Source: Prochlorococcus sp. AG-409-J03
GTDB taxonomy: Bacteria > Cyanobacteriota > Cyanobacteriia > PCC-6307 > Cyanobiaceae
Length of the DNA stretch: 44,284 nucleotides
Assembly: GCA_003215695.1 (NCBI GenBank)
Contig: QCJZ01000004.1
Location: 1 to 44,284, forward strand
Reading direction: 5' to 3'
A program made the translations under genes and the position numbers. The stretch's first letter is position 1. Each line of letters opens with the position of its first letter. Below, piece after piece: positions 33,391-42,626 of this stretch. A model generated the notes under the pieces. It was given only the letters and a program-made list of their open reading frames with translations. It was not told where the DNA came from and did not search any database.

Positions 33391-33828
33391 TTATTCTTTG
33401 TGGTAAGGCCCTCCTTGGGTGATCGTTCTTGAGCGGTAGAGCTGTTCTACTAGTAGAAGGCGAGCTATTTCATGTGGAAAAGTTAAGGGTGACAGGCTTA
33501 ATTGCCAAGAGGCGGAATTATTGAGGGACGGGCTAAGTCCCGAAGCGCCTCCGATAACAAAAATAATATTTTGATTATGAGAATTTAGAAGTCTTGTAGC
33601 TAATTGCCTTGATGTGAAAGATTGGCCATTTTCGTTAAGAGTTACAAGGATATCGTTTTTGCGAATGAGTTCTTTGATTGTTTGTTCTTCTTTCGTTTGT
33701 GTGTTGTCTTTTATTTCTATAACTTCTAGACCAGGTAATCTTTTTAGGTACATTTCTAAACCTTCTTGAATCCATTTTTTCTTTATTTTCCCAATGGCAA
33801 TGATTTTGTAGTGTGAGATATTAAGCAT
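33391..33828 (-). CDS. rlmH: 23S rRNA pseudouridine1915 N3-methyltransferase
   Basis: A SPOUT-fold methyltransferase, 145 aa, that modifies pseudouridine 1915 in helix 69 of 23S rRNA in assembled 70S ribosomes. Diagnostic segments are YKIIAIGKIKKKWIQEGLEMY, then LVTLNENGQSFTSRQLA, NIIFVIGGASGLSP, LTFPHEIARLLLVEQLYR (the family's THPHE-like helix, here FPHE) and the C-terminal GGPYHKE. Length is close to the E. coli enzyme (155). It directly precedes the umuDC operator on the same strand. Confidence 0.95.
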   Translation of the reverse strand: MLNISHYKIIAIGKIKKKWIQEGLEMYLKRLPGLEVIEIKDNTQTKEEQTIKELIRKNDILVTLNENGQSFTSRQLATRLLNSHNQNIIFVIGGASGLSPSLNNSASWQLSLSPLTFPHEIARLLLVEQLYRSRTITQGGPYHKE

Positions 33829-33842
33829 GAAAAAATACTTGT

Positions 33843-34208
33843 CTAATCGATATCATCTTCAAGGAGATATTGTTGAAATTGTGTGTAAAGGCTTAGTGAG
33901 TCTTCAGTAGAAATATATTTAGAATTTTCATTAATCTTTGTATTTTCATTAGAAGAAATTATCAAATTATTAGATTCAAGTTTTCTTAGTCTTTCTAATA
34001 AATGAGGTGGGACGTTTCCATCTGGACTAATTTCCATCAACTCTCGAAAAAGTTGTTCAGGATTAGTTTCGATTTCAACTGGGTGTAACGTTTGGTTTTT
34101 TGTTTCTTGTTTGTTTTTTAATTCATTTGATTGAGATTTTGATATCTCTTTAGGAAGTTTTCGTCCTAGCTTTTTTAAACGTTCAAGGCTATGGCTATCA
34201 AAAGTCAT
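33843..34208 (-). CDS. conserved-looking hypothetical protein, 121 aa
   Basis: The ATG at 34208 (MTFDSHSLERLKKLGRKLPK) is preferred over a longer frame that would start in the divergent promoter region. Two short helical motifs are similar: HSLERLKKLGRKLP at the N-terminus and VPPHLLERLRKLESN at about 76-90. They may mark a repeated helix. The linker is polar and rich in Lys, Gln and Asn. No family is recognised. It lies 14 bases upstream of rlmH on the same strand. Confidence 0.6.
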   Translation of the reverse strand: MTFDSHSLERLKKLGRKLPKEISKSQSNELKNKQETKNQTLHPVEIETNPEQLFRELMEISPDGNVPPHLLERLRKLESNNLIISSNENTKINENSKYISTEDSLSLYTQFQQYLLEDDID

Positions 34209-34320
34209 TTTAGAAAATTTATATTGATTGAAGATCATCTATTGAAGTATATTTTATATAATTTATTTTTATTTGAGTGAAATATGTGATTATTTCTAAT
34301 GTGGTTAGGAGATTGTGCGT

Positions 34321-35160
34321 ATGGGAGACAAAACTTTGAATGACTTTAGGCATATTCCTAGAAAACGCTTTGGACAACATTGGTTGAAAGATCGGGCTGT
34401 TTTGGATCAAATAATTAATGCTGCCGATTTGAATTCTGAAGATTGCGTTTTAGAAGTTGGTCCAGGTAAAGGAGCTTTAACTGAAAAATTAATTGATTCA
34501 GAAGCAAAATTTATTCAAGCAATTGAGCTAGATAGAGATTTAATAGTTGGTTTGAAAAAACGTTTTAGTCATCAGAATAAATTTAGTTTGAGAGAGGGAG
34601 ATGTTCTATCTGCCCCATTAGATGCTGAAAATGGAATGACTATAAACAAAGTTGTAGCTAATATCCCTTACAACATCACGGGTCCACTACTAAAAAGATT
34701 GATTGGTGAATTAAGAAAAGCACCTGAATATAGTTTTGAAACTTTGGTTTTACTTATGCAAAAAGAAGTTGCGCAAAGACTTGTGGCTCTACCTGGAACT
34801 AGTAATTTTAGTGCTTTAAGTGTACGGATTCAGCTTTTAGCAAGATGTAAGGATATATGTGATGTTCCCCCTAAATGTTTTCAGCCGTCACCCCAGGTGG
34901 ATTCCAAAGTTGTCATGATTAAGCCTTTTGTCAACACTGATCCAGATTTTTATGAGATAGGGAATTTAGTTGAGAAACTTTTGAAACATGCTTTTGCAGG
35001 TAGAAGAAAAAAATTACGAAACACGATTGGAAGTTTTGTTACTTCCAGCGATCCGATAAGGGAATTTTTTGCCTACAGAGGTATTAGTCTTGATCAAAGA
35101 CCACAGGAAATTTCACCTTCCAATTGGTTTGCCTTGGCAAAAGCTTTAAAAGAAACTTGA
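34321..35160 (+). CDS. ksgA: 16S rRNA dimethyladenosine transferase
   Basis: Dimethylates two adjacent adenines near the 3' end of 16S rRNA during 30S assembly. I prefer ATG 34321 (279 aa) to the GTG at 34315, because AGGAG at 34307-34311 sits nine bases before the ATG but only three before the GTG. Motifs: RKRFGQHWLKDR, SAM-binding VLEVGPGKGALTEKL, the acidic loop AIELDRDL and the catalytic VANIPYNITGPLL. The C-terminal domain has CFQPSPQVDSKVV and AFAGRRKKLRNTI. ispE follows 10 bases later. Confidence 0.96.
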   Translation: MGDKTLNDFRHIPRKRFGQHWLKDRAVLDQIINAADLNSEDCVLEVGPGKGALTEKLIDSEAKFIQAIELDRDLIVGLKKRFSHQNKFSLREGDVLSAPLDAENGMTINKVVANIPYNITGPLLKRLIGELRKAPEYSFETLVLLMQKEVAQRLVALPGTSNFSALSVRIQLLARCKDICDVPPKCFQPSPQVDSKVVMIKPFVNTDPDFYEIGNLVEKLLKHAFAGRRKKLRNTIGSFVTSSDPIREFFAYRGISLDQRPQEISPSNWFALAKALKET

Positions 35161-35170
35161 GTTATCGAAA

Positions 35171-36133
35171 ATGGTCCCTTCCAAAGCAAATGATGATTTT
35201 CTTATCGCAGAAGCTCATGCAAAAATTAATCTACATTTGGAGATTTTAGGTATTAGGAATGATGGTTTTCATGAATTAGCAATGGTGATGCAAAGTATTA
35301 ATTTAAGTGATCTATTGAAGATGAGAAAAAGTCAAGATAATAATATTACTCTTAAATCTAATAATAACGAAATTAGCAATGGTGAAGATAATCTAATCAT
35401 AAAAGCTGCAAAACTGTTAAGAAAAAAAGTAGGAAATCGAGAATTAGGTGTTGATATTGAACTTGAAAAAAACATACCTATTGGAGCAGGATTGGCTGGT
35501 GGATCTACAGATGCAGCTGCAACATTGGTTGGTCTGAATAAACTATGGAAGTTAAATCTGGAGACAGAGGAATTAGAGAAATTATCAGAAGAAATAGGAT
35601 CAGATATACCTTTTTGCGTATCAGGAGGGAGGCAGATATGCTTTGGAAGAGGTGAAATTCTAGAAAAATTAGAATTTAATCGGTTTGATTTGGGTCTGAT
35701 TTTAGTTAAAGACCCCTCAATACAAGTTTCTACTCCATTTGCATATAAAACATATAAAGAACAATATGGTGAAAGCTATCTTGAAGATGAAAATGATTTC
35801 GAAATCAAGAGAAATATGATTAGATCAACCGACTGGTCTGATCAGGATCTCTTAGTTAATCGAAAAAAAATACAGAATGATTTACAAAAAAGCATTCGCC
35901 CAATGACATTAGAGGTTGATAAGTCATTGAAAATATTGTCTAATTTGCCTGGTTCTTTTCTCGTTTCGATGAGTGGTTCAGGCCCAAGCTGTTTTGCCTT
36001 GTTTCAAAACTATGACCTAGCAAATAAAGTACTCACTGAAAATGTTACTGAATTTGAAAGAGCTGGTTTATCAGCTTGGGCCTGTTCAATGACGTCTAAT
36101 GGAGTTCAATTAAGAAATGAAATCACCTCGTAA
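35171..36133 (+). CDS. ispE: 4-diphosphocytidyl-2-C-methyl-D-erythritol kinase
   Basis: A GHMP-fold kinase of the non-mevalonate (MEP) isoprenoid pathway, which phosphorylates CDP-ME. 320 aa. The N-terminus AHAKINLHLEILGIRNDGFHE is the family's substrate-binding start. The ATP motif is IPIGAGLAGGSTDAAATL; the third motif is SMSGSGPSCFALF. In cyanobacteria the pathway supplies carotenoids, phytol of chlorophyll and quinones. Its 3' end overlaps the DUF3082 gene by 17 bases. Confidence 0.95.
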   Translation: MVPSKANDDFLIAEAHAKINLHLEILGIRNDGFHELAMVMQSINLSDLLKMRKSQDNNITLKSNNNEISNGEDNLIIKAAKLLRKKVGNRELGVDIELEKNIPIGAGLAGGSTDAAATLVGLNKLWKLNLETEELEKLSEEIGSDIPFCVSGGRQICFGRGEILEKLEFNRFDLGLILVKDPSIQVSTPFAYKTYKEQYGESYLEDENDFEIKRNMIRSTDWSDQDLLVNRKKIQNDLQKSIRPMTLEVDKSLKILSNLPGSFLVSMSGSGPSCFALFQNYDLANKVLTENVTEFERAGLSAWACSMTSNGVQLRNEITS

Positions 36134-36479
36134 TGGGTTTAAAGATCAACCTGATGAATTAGCTAAACCCTCATCAAGACCATTAGATACATCTAGACCT
36201 GAGCCAAAGAAAGGCCCCTTGAGCTTTCTTTCAGGTTCTATTACTAGTTTATCTTTTAGCCTGTTATGCTTTTTTATTAGCAAAAAAATAGCTTTATATT
36301 TTTCTATTCATAGTCCTAATTATTCTTCACCAATTGCCCAGAGTATTGCTTCTGGTTTTAAGACACTAATTATTGGAATTAGCTTTCTTGCAACTTTTAC
36401 GTTTGGTTTCATTGGACTCGGTTTGTTTTTAGTATTTGTTCGAAGTTTGATAGAAGGCAATAAAGAAAAAACAGACTAG
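36117..36479 (+). CDS. DUF3082 membrane protein
   Basis: 120 aa. A polar, Pro/Ser-rich N-terminus of about 35 residues is followed by GPLSFLSGSITSLSFSLLCFF, then HSPNYSSPIAQSIASGFKTL and ATFTFGFIGLGLFLVFVRSL, the pattern of the cyanobacterial DUF3082 family, with about three membrane helices. Function unknown. The start overlaps the 3' end of ispE by 17 bases, so the two are probably translated from one message. Confidence 0.85.
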   Translation: MKSPRNGFKDQPDELAKPSSRPLDTSRPEPKKGPLSFLSGSITSLSFSLLCFFISKKIALYFSIHSPNYSSPIAQSIASGFKTLIIGISFLATFTFGFIGLGLFLVFVRSLIEGNKEKTD

Positions 36480-36515
36480 TATTTAACTAGTAAATTGTCA
36501 TATTTAGATCTTTCT

Positions 36516-36611
36516 ATGAATCTTCATGATTTAGGACTTCTAGTTTTATTGCTCTCTCCTGGAATGTTACTTTCTATATTGCTGTTATCGACTTTTGCGG
36601 CAGGTGGGTAA
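36516..36611 (+). CDS. tiny single-helix membrane protein, 31 aa
   Basis: ATG 36516 to TAA 36611. The product is almost wholly hydrophobic: MNLHDLGLLVLLLSPGMLLS, then ILLLSTFAAGG. It resembles the many one-helix membrane peptides of cyanobacterial photosynthetic complexes in size and shape, but does not match PetN, PsbX or Psb30 by eye. It lies between DUF3082 and pdhB on the same strand. Confidence is moderate because so short a frame could be chance; the hydrophobic composition argues against that. Confidence 0.5.
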   Translation: MNLHDLGLLVLLLSPGMLLSILLLSTFAAGG

Positions 36612-36673
36612 TTAGGCACTGTTTGAGATATTTTGGAATAACAAACCGGTAATCCGGACGATCTGTTAATGCT

Positions 36674-37663
36674 GTGAAAGGGACTCTTTTATTTAATGCT
36701 CTTCGAGAAGCAATTGATGAAGAAATGGCCAGAGACCCTATGGTCTGCATAATGGGTGAAGATGTTGGACAATATGGCGGATCTTATAAAGTTACGAAAG
36801 ATTTGTACGACAAATATGGAGAGTTTCGAGTATTAGACACACCAATTGCTGAAAATAGTTTTACTGGAATGGCAGTTGGTGCTGCTATGACAGGTTTAAG
36901 ACCAATTGTCGAAGGGATGAATATGGGATTTTTACTGCTTGCTTTTAATCAAATTTCCAACAATATGGGAATGCTCAGATATACAAGTGGTGGCAATTTT
37001 ACTATTCCAACAGTTGTTCGAGGCCCTGGTGGCGTTGGCAGGCAATTAGGTGCTGAACATAGTCAAAGACTTGAAGCTTATTTTCATGCAGTCCCTGGTA
37101 TAAAAATCGTTGCATGCAGTACACCTACGAATGCAAAAGGTTTAATGAAAGCAGCAATCAGGGACAATAACCCTGTTCTTTTCTTTGAGCACGTTCTTTT
37201 ATATAACCTTACAGAAGAGTTACCTGAGGGTGATTATGTCTGTGCCCTTGATCAAGCAGATCTTGTTAAGCAGGGAAGTGACATTACAATATTGACATAT
37301 TCAAGAATGCGTCACCATTGTTTAAAAGCTGTCGAACTTCTCGAAGGTAAAGGAATTGATGTTGAATTGATTGATTTAATTAGTCTTAAGCCTTTTGATA
37401 TGGAGACAATTTCTAAATCTATCAAAAAAACACATCGAGTAATTATTGTCGAAGAATGTATGAAAACAGGTGGTATTGCAGCAGAATTGATGTCATTAAT
37501 TACCGAGAATTGTTTTAATGATTTAGATTCTCCACCTGTACGTTTAAGCAGTCAGGATATTCCCACTCCTTATAATGGAAACTTAGAAAATTTGACTATT
37601 ATTCAACCACATCAGATTGTAGATGCAGCTGAGAAAATAATTAATAATGGCGGAGTAGATTAA
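36674..37663 (+). CDS. pdhB: pyruvate dehydrogenase E1 component, beta subunit
   Basis: 329 aa, starting at GTG 36674 ([18 protein letters not shown]). With PdhA it decarboxylates pyruvate using thiamine diphosphate and passes the acetyl group to E2. Characteristic segments are [19 protein letters not shown] (thiamine-contacting glutamate), then [43 protein letters not shown] and [21 protein letters not shown]1-alpha is not adjacent. The secD start is two bases after the stop, an arrangement that I believe is common in picocyanobacteria. Confidence 0.95.
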   Translation: MKGTLLFNALREAIDEEMARDPMVCIMGEDVGQYGGSYKVTKDLYDKYGEFRVLDTPIAENSFTGMAVGAAMTGLRPIVEGMNMGFLLLAFNQISNNMGMLRYTSGGNFTIPTVVRGPGGVGRQLGAEHSQRLEAYFHAVPGIKIVACSTPTNAKGLMKAAIRDNNPVLFFEHVLLYNLTEELPEGDYVCALDQADLVKQGSDITILTYSRMRHHCLKAVELLEGKGIDVELIDLISLKPFDMETISKSIKKTHRVIIVEECMKTGGIAAELMSLITENCFNDLDSPPVRLSSQDIPTPYNGNLENLTIIQPHQIVDAAEKIINNGGVD

Positions 37664-37665
37664 TA

Positions 37666-39156
37666 ATGGGAAGAAAGAATTATTGGTTTCTTGTCGTCAT
37701 CATTTTGGCAGCATTAAGTACTTTTATCTGCACTAATATACCCTTCCAATTAGGATTGGATCTTCGTGGAGGAAGCCAACTCACTCTAGAAGTAAAGCCT
37801 ACTCAGGAAATAACAAAAATAAGCAGCAATGAAATTGAAGGAGTTAAAGCTGTTCTTGATAAAAGAGTAAATGGATTAGGAGTTTCTGATTCTCAGCTTC
37901 AAACTGTAGGAACAAATCAATTGCTATTAGAACTTCCTGGGGAGCAAGATCCTTCAGCTGCTGCGAAAGTATTAGGAGAAACCGCTTTATTAGAATTCAG
38001 GATTCAGAAAAATGGTACAGAGGCTCAATTAAGAGATTTACAAGCTCAACGAAATAGCGTTGAATCAATTATTAAATTATTAGAAGAGAATAACAATTCA
38101 GCTCAATTAATAAAGGAGATCAATTTTAACAATGAAATTAATCAGTTATTTGATAAATATAATATTGATTCTGAGCAGATATTCGATGTTGTTCAATTCA
38201 ACCTTCTAAGGAACAAAATAAGTACTGAAATTGCGGGTTTGTTTGAACGAACCCCATTAACCGGAAAATATTTGACTAATGCAGGTAGGCGACAAGATCA
38301 AAATACCAATAATTGGGAAGTCACTTTAAACTTTAATAATGAGGGTGCAGAATTATTTGCAGATCTTACAAAATCCGTCGCTGGTAGCTCTAGATTGCTT
38401 GGAATTGTTATTGATGGTATTTCATATAGCGAGGCAAGTGTTGGTAATCAATTTGAGACTGTCGGTATTACTGGTGGTGCCGCGACAATAAGTGGCAATT
38501 TTTCTGCAGAAGATGCTAGAAACTTAGAAGTTCAATTAAGGGGAGGAGCTTTGCCTCTTCCTATAGATATTATTCAAATAAGAACTATAGGCCCCTCTCT
38601 GGGGACTCAAAATATTCGTTTAAGTCTTTTTGCTGCTCTAACGGGTTTACTATTGGTAGCTATTTTTATGATATTTACATATAAAATAGCTGGGTTCGTT
38701 TCTGTTTTGGCATTGTCTTTTTATTCGCTATTTACCCTTTCTATTTATGCACTACTTCCAGTAACTCTTACGCTACCAGGTATTGCTGGATTTATATTAA
38801 GTATAGGAATGGCTGTTGATGCTAATGTTCTTATTTTTGAGAGATTAAAAGAAGAATTACTTAAAGGAAATACTTTGATACGTTCAATAGATGCAAGTTT
38901 TAAAAATGCTTTCTCATCGATAATCGATGGTCATCTAACTACTTTAATAAGCTGCCTTGCCTTATTTTATTTTGGCACTGGGTTTGTAAAAGGTTTTTCA
39001 GCAACATTGGGAATTGGGGTCCTTTTAAGTTTGTTTACTGCCTTGACATGTACGAAAGCAATATTGAAGTTCCTAATGACTTTTCAAGGCCTTAGAAAAG
39101 TTTCTAACTTTGTTAATCTAAGTCAGATCCCTTCACCATCAATCAATGTTCAATAG
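37666..39156 (+). CDS. secD: protein translocase subunit SecD
   Basis: 496 aa. SecD/SecF form an RND-like membrane complex that uses the proton gradient to help SecYEG export proteins. The N-terminal helix (YWFLVVIILAALSTFICTN) is followed by PFQLGLDLRGGSQLTLEVKP and a large periplasmic domain. The C-terminal membrane domain has LPGIAGFILSIGMAVDANVL and IFERLKEEL, then SFKNAFSSIIDGHLTTLISC, with the conserved proton-path aspartates in AVDANV and DGH. secF follows 21 bases later. Confidence 0.96.
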   Translation: MGRKNYWFLVVIILAALSTFICTNIPFQLGLDLRGGSQLTLEVKPTQEITKISSNEIEGVKAVLDKRVNGLGVSDSQLQTVGTNQLLLELPGEQDPSAAAKVLGETALLEFRIQKNGTEAQLRDLQAQRNSVESIIKLLEENNNSAQLIKEINFNNEINQLFDKYNIDSEQIFDVVQFNLLRNKISTEIAGLFERTPLTGKYLTNAGRRQDQNTNNWEVTLNFNNEGAELFADLTKSVAGSSRLLGIVIDGISYSEASVGNQFETVGITGGAATISGNFSAEDARNLEVQLRGGALPLPIDIIQIRTIGPSLGTQNIRLSLFAALTGLLLVAIFMIFTYKIAGFVSVLALSFYSLFTLSIYALLPVTLTLPGIAGFILSIGMAVDANVLIFERLKEELLKGNTLIRSIDASFKNAFSSIIDGHLTTLISCLALFYFGTGFVKGFSATLGIGVLLSLFTALTCTKAILKFLMTFQGLRKVSNFVNLSQIPSPSINVQ

Positions 39157-39177
39157 TAATTAATTTTCAATTAAATT

Positions 39178-40143
39178 ATGAAATCTAATTTTAATGTTCA
39201 ACTCTATAAAAACAGAAAAATTGTTTGGCTTACTTCATTTACTTTATGTCTAATATCAATAATAGGAATGATAATTTGCCTTAAAAGTTCATCTATCAGA
39301 GCACCCTTAAACCTTGGATTAGATTATACCGGAGGAACACAAATTACTTTAGAGAGGCGTTGTAGCAATGATTGTAATACTTTAAATACAATTGAAATAT
39401 CTAATAATATAGTAGCTTTAAAAAATAAGGATAAAAACTTTAGTTCAGATAATTCTCCTAATTTAACTAGATCACAACTACAATTACTTGATAATTCAAA
39501 ATTAATATCCATTAGGTTGCCATTTTTATCAGCCCCTCAATCTGATGCCGTAGTCGCAGAGGTTAAAAATTCATTTGGACCATTTATCAATGAAAATACT
39601 TCTGTTCAAATTATTGGACCTAGTCTTGGCAAGCAATTACTAACAAGCAGTCTGATTTCATTATCTGTTGCTTTTCTTGGAATAGCGTTATATATAAATT
39701 TTCGATATGACAGAAGATATTCATTCTTAGCTTTACTTGCTCTTTTCCATGACATACTTATTGTTTGTGGTGTATTTTCATGGCTTGGATATTTTTTTAA
39801 TGTAGAGGTAGACTCCTTATTTGCTGTTTCCCTTTTGACTATTGCAGGCTATTCAGTAAACAATACTGTTGTAGTTTTTGACAGGATCAGAGAGAAAGGT
39901 TTAATAGATAATCAATTAAGTTTTAAATATCAGATTGATAAAGCTGTAGGTGCAACTTTAACAAGAACTCTTTATACAAGTTTTACAACACTACTTCCAT
40001 TAATATCTATCTTGATTTGGGGTGGATCAACGTTGTATTGGTTTGCTTTTTCTTTGATTATCGGTGTTTTAGCTGGTTCTTGGTCGAGTGTAGCTTTAGC
40101 TCCTTCTTTGTTATCAATATCGAGCAATAAAGAATATGAATGA
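39178..40143 (+). CDS. secF: protein translocase subunit SecF
   Basis: 321 aa, partner of SecD. The N-terminal helix is followed by LNLGLDYTGGTQITLERRC, the SecF signature, a small periplasmic domain, then the membrane half IIGPSLGKQLLTSSLISLSV, followed by LALLALFHDILIVCGVF, AGYSVNNTVVVFDRIREKG and AVGATLTRTLYTSFTTLLPL. All expected helices are present. The next gene begins six bases after the stop. Confidence 0.95.
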   Translation: MKSNFNVQLYKNRKIVWLTSFTLCLISIIGMIICLKSSSIRAPLNLGLDYTGGTQITLERRCSNDCNTLNTIEISNNIVALKNKDKNFSSDNSPNLTRSQLQLLDNSKLISIRLPFLSAPQSDAVVAEVKNSFGPFINENTSVQIIGPSLGKQLLTSSLISLSVAFLGIALYINFRYDRRYSFLALLALFHDILIVCGVFSWLGYFFNVEVDSLFAVSLLTIAGYSVNNTVVVFDRIREKGLIDNQLSFKYQIDKAVGATLTRTLYTSFTTLLPLISILIWGGSTLYWFAFSLIIGVLAGSWSSVALAPSLLSISSNKEYE

Positions 40144-40149
40144 TTTAAC

Positions 40150-40368
40150 ATGACCTTAGATTCAGTAAGCAAACTATTTCTTTATATTAGAAATAATTGG
40201 ATACCAATTCTTCTGATTATACTCTCAATATATGATCTAAGAATTGACCTGAGAATATTAATTGATTTTTTTACTTTCTCGACTCTATTTTATACTATTT
40301 CTGAACACCCTTTAGCTATTACAATTTTACTTATATATCCGTATCTTTTTAAATCAATAAAAAAATAA
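40150..40368 (+). CDS. small two-span membrane protein downstream of secF, 72 aa
   Basis: The product begins MTLDSVSKLFLYIRNN and then has two hydrophobic segments (WIPILLIILSIYDL and LAITILLIYPYLF), with an acidic/basic turn (RIDLRILIDF) between. It ends KSIKK. It follows secF by six bases on the same strand, so co-transcription is likely. No family or link with protein export is recognised. Confidence 0.55.
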   Translation: MTLDSVSKLFLYIRNNWIPILLIILSIYDLRIDLRILIDFFTFSTLFYTISEHPLAITILLIYPYLFKSIKK

Positions 40369-40438
40369 CAAATATTTGTATTTATTATAATTTTAAAGTT
40401 TCCAATGATTATATAAAAATCTTTATTAAGTTATTCAC

Positions 40439-40636
40439 TTATTTTTTTGATTTTCTAGATGACTTTGGTTCAATTACAACCAACAGCTCCTCCATTTGAG
40501 TCATTAATTTTTTTACTTCTGTGGGCTCTGGGAGTGTAAGCTCTTCAGTTACGCATAAGTGCATTCTTCTTAGCTCAGCTCGTAGAGTCTTTAGAGAGGC
40601 TTTTACTTCTTCTTTCTTTTCCTTTGCAGTAGCCAT
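40439..40636 (-). CDS. small charged helical protein, 65 aa
   Basis: Predicted mostly helical: MATAKEKKEEVKASLKTLRA, then ELRRMHLCVTEELTLPEPTEV, and KKLMTQMEELLVVIEPKSS. Two helices separated by a Pro-rich turn (LPEPTE) could form a coiled-coil hairpin. It is Lys/Glu-rich, lacks membrane spans and has one cysteine. No family is recognised. It is convergent with the secF-linked gene, 70 bases away. Confidence 0.65.
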   Translation of the reverse strand: MATAKEKKEEVKASLKTLRAELRRMHLCVTEELTLPEPTEVKKLMTQMEELLVVIEPKSSRKSKK

Positions 40637-40825
40637 TTTAATGAGTATTAATAAATATTTTCATTATACATGATGTTATTATTTCCTACTATTTTTGATT
40701 CCCAAATCAAATTATTATGGATATAATTTAATTTGAATTATGGTTAATTTTAATTGAACTTATCTATTTCTAATTGTATTTGATTGTGAAAATGTTTACC
40801 TTCCTTGTTATCCGCTATACATGTT

Positions 40826-42433
40826 ATGAATGAAGTTAAGAATTTTTTTAGTAAGTATAAGAATATCATTTTACCAGTCCTTGTCTTTCTTCTTTATATA
40901 ATCTTTTATTTCCTGATTGACCATTCGACTCAGAGTCTCATAGCTCATGATGAGGGACTTTACGCTAGAAGGGCAAGGTTGATTGAAAATTCAGATAATT
41001 GGTTCTCTCCTCCATTCAACACTCCACATCACAAGACATTAGGTAGTTATTGGCTTATAGCTTTGGCTTTGAAGTTTATAGGAAATAGTGAATTAGCTCT
41101 AAGACTTCCTAGTATATTTTCTTCATTCCTTTGCTTGATTTGCTCGTACTCAATCGCTTTAGAAATTTCGAATAGAAAGTCTGCGTTGATTTCTCTATTT
41201 GCACTTTCATCAATGCCTTTATGGATTCAATATTCAAAGTACGCTAGTCCTGATTTTCCATTTGTATTATGTATTCTTTTATGTATTTTGTTTTTTCTTA
41301 AAGCTCTAGAATCATCAGATTGTTTTTGGCCCTATGTTTATATATCCTTTTCTGGGATTTTTATATCATTTGCTTTTTTTATAAGAAGTTATATGGTATT
41401 TGTTCCACTGATTGGTTTATCACCTTTTATTTTTCATCACTTATTAAGAAAGGATAAACTCTTTAAATTACTTTTCCTTAACGGAATATTGTTTGGATCA
41501 ATACCAACTTTTCTTAATCTCTATTTTTCATATAGACAGTATGGGATCTCAGGTATCAAAATACTTTTTGACTTTGCAAGAAAACAAGCTATAGGCAATT
41601 TTGAATATATTGATTTACTATTTGTACCTTTGAAATTTATTTATTTAACTTTCCCTATTGGTATATTACTTGCGATTCTTTTTGTTTTCACTAAATCTAC
41701 TATTAAGGTAAAACATCCACTATTGACTTATTATTATCCTCTTATATCTTTATCTTTATTATTATGTATGTCGACATCATATCCACATTATTATCTATTC
41801 CTATTACCATCTTTATCTATCTTGTTTTCTGTTTTTATTACATCTCATTCCTATCGATACTCATTCTCTAAGTTATCTATAATAAGCTTTTTAACTATGA
41901 TAATTCTATTTATATCATTTATATTATTGTTTCTTAGCATTAATTACATTGACTATATAAATTTTTATTCCTATAGGAATAAAATGGTTGTATATATTCT
42001 TTTGTTATTTTTATCTCTGTCTTATGTTATATCAATTAGATACCTTTTTGACTTTAAGGGTTTTCGATTTAATCTGATAAATTTATTTTATAATATTTTT
42101 ATACCACAATATATCTCTTTATCTTTATTGTTTAACTTTGGTGTCTTAGGCAATCCAAATCATAATATAAAATTATTTTTGAATAATGATGTTGTATCTT
42201 CGATTATCAACTCAAGTACTGTTTACTTGCTGGGTGTTGATACCAAGATTCAGACGTTGTTGTCATATTATTTACCTTCATCTAAGGTTATTGATGATGT
42301 TGACGAAATAAGAAATTATAAGTATGTAATTACTGCTGATAGATATTTTATAGATCAATCAGTCATTCAAAAACATTTTAAATCTATTAATAAATTTGAC
42401 AATCACATATTATTAATGAGGATAACTAAATAA
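40826..42433 (+). CDS. membrane glycosyltransferase, ArnT/PMT (GT39/GT83) type
   Basis: I use ATG 40826 (535 aa); a TTG at 40805 would add seven residues. About 12 hydrophobic segments are predicted. The N-terminal loop LIAHDEGLYARRARLIENS has the Asp-Glu pair in the first periplasmic loop that is typical of ArnT/PMT enzymes. HKTLGSYWLIALALKFIGNSE and LALRLPSIFSS are equally typical. These enzymes transfer a sugar from a polyprenyl-phosphate donor to lipid or protein on the periplasmic face. The acceptor here is unknown. The gene is notably AT-rich, and its C-terminal soluble part is poorly conserved. Confidence 0.78.
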   Translation: MNEVKNFFSKYKNIILPVLVFLLYIIFYFLIDHSTQSLIAHDEGLYARRARLIENSDNWFSPPFNTPHHKTLGSYWLIALALKFIGNSELALRLPSIFSSFLCLICSYSIALEISNRKSALISLFALSSMPLWIQYSKYASPDFPFVLCILLCILFFLKALESSDCFWPYVYISFSGIFISFAFFIRSYMVFVPLIGLSPFIFHHLLRKDKLFKLLFLNGILFGSIPTFLNLYFSYRQYGISGIKILFDFARKQAIGNFEYIDLLFVPLKFIYLTFPIGILLAILFVFTKSTIKVKHPLLTYYYPLISLSLLLCMSTSYPHYYLFLLPSLSILFSVFITSHSYRYSFSKLSIISFLTMIILFISFILLFLSINYIDYINFYSYRNKMVVYILLLFLSLSYVISIRYLFDFKGFRFNLINLFYNIFIPQYISLSLLFNFGVLGNPNHNIKLFLNNDVVSSIINSSTVYLLGVDTKIQTLLSYYLPSSKVIDDVDEIRNYKYVITADRYFIDQSVIQKHFKSINKFDNHILLMRITK

Positions 42434-42470
42434 TATAACTTTAATAGCTCTTGATTTATTCAGAAAAAAG

Positions 42471-42626
42471 ATGAGTAAAATACTAAAAAATGCTTATAAA
42501 GGTTTTTGGGTGCCAGTTCTGGGAAGGCTAGTTGCAAAATTGATTCCTCTTCTTGAAGGAAAAGATCCTGAAAAAACTCCAACATATGATATAGATGGCG
42601 ATAAAAAGAAAATTAGGAATAGTTAA
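42471..42626 (+). CDS. small protein, 51 aa
   Basis: ATG 42471 to TAA 42626. The product starts MSKILKNAYKGFWVPVLGRL, then VAKLIPLLEGKDPEKTPTYD and a basic tail (DGDKKKIRNS). The N-terminal half could be an amphipathic helix at a membrane surface. It abuts the convergent gene at 42627 with no gap. Family unknown; the clean frame and position support a real gene. Confidence 0.5.
   Translation: MSKILKNAYKGFWVPVLGRLVAKLIPLLEGKDPEKTPTYDIDGDKKKIRNS

Noticed and set aside
31602-33828. Idea that umuDC-rlmH is a recent mobile insertion
   Set aside because: No integrase, transposase or direct flanking repeats are visible; the palindrome fits a regulatory role, and rlmH is a core gene.
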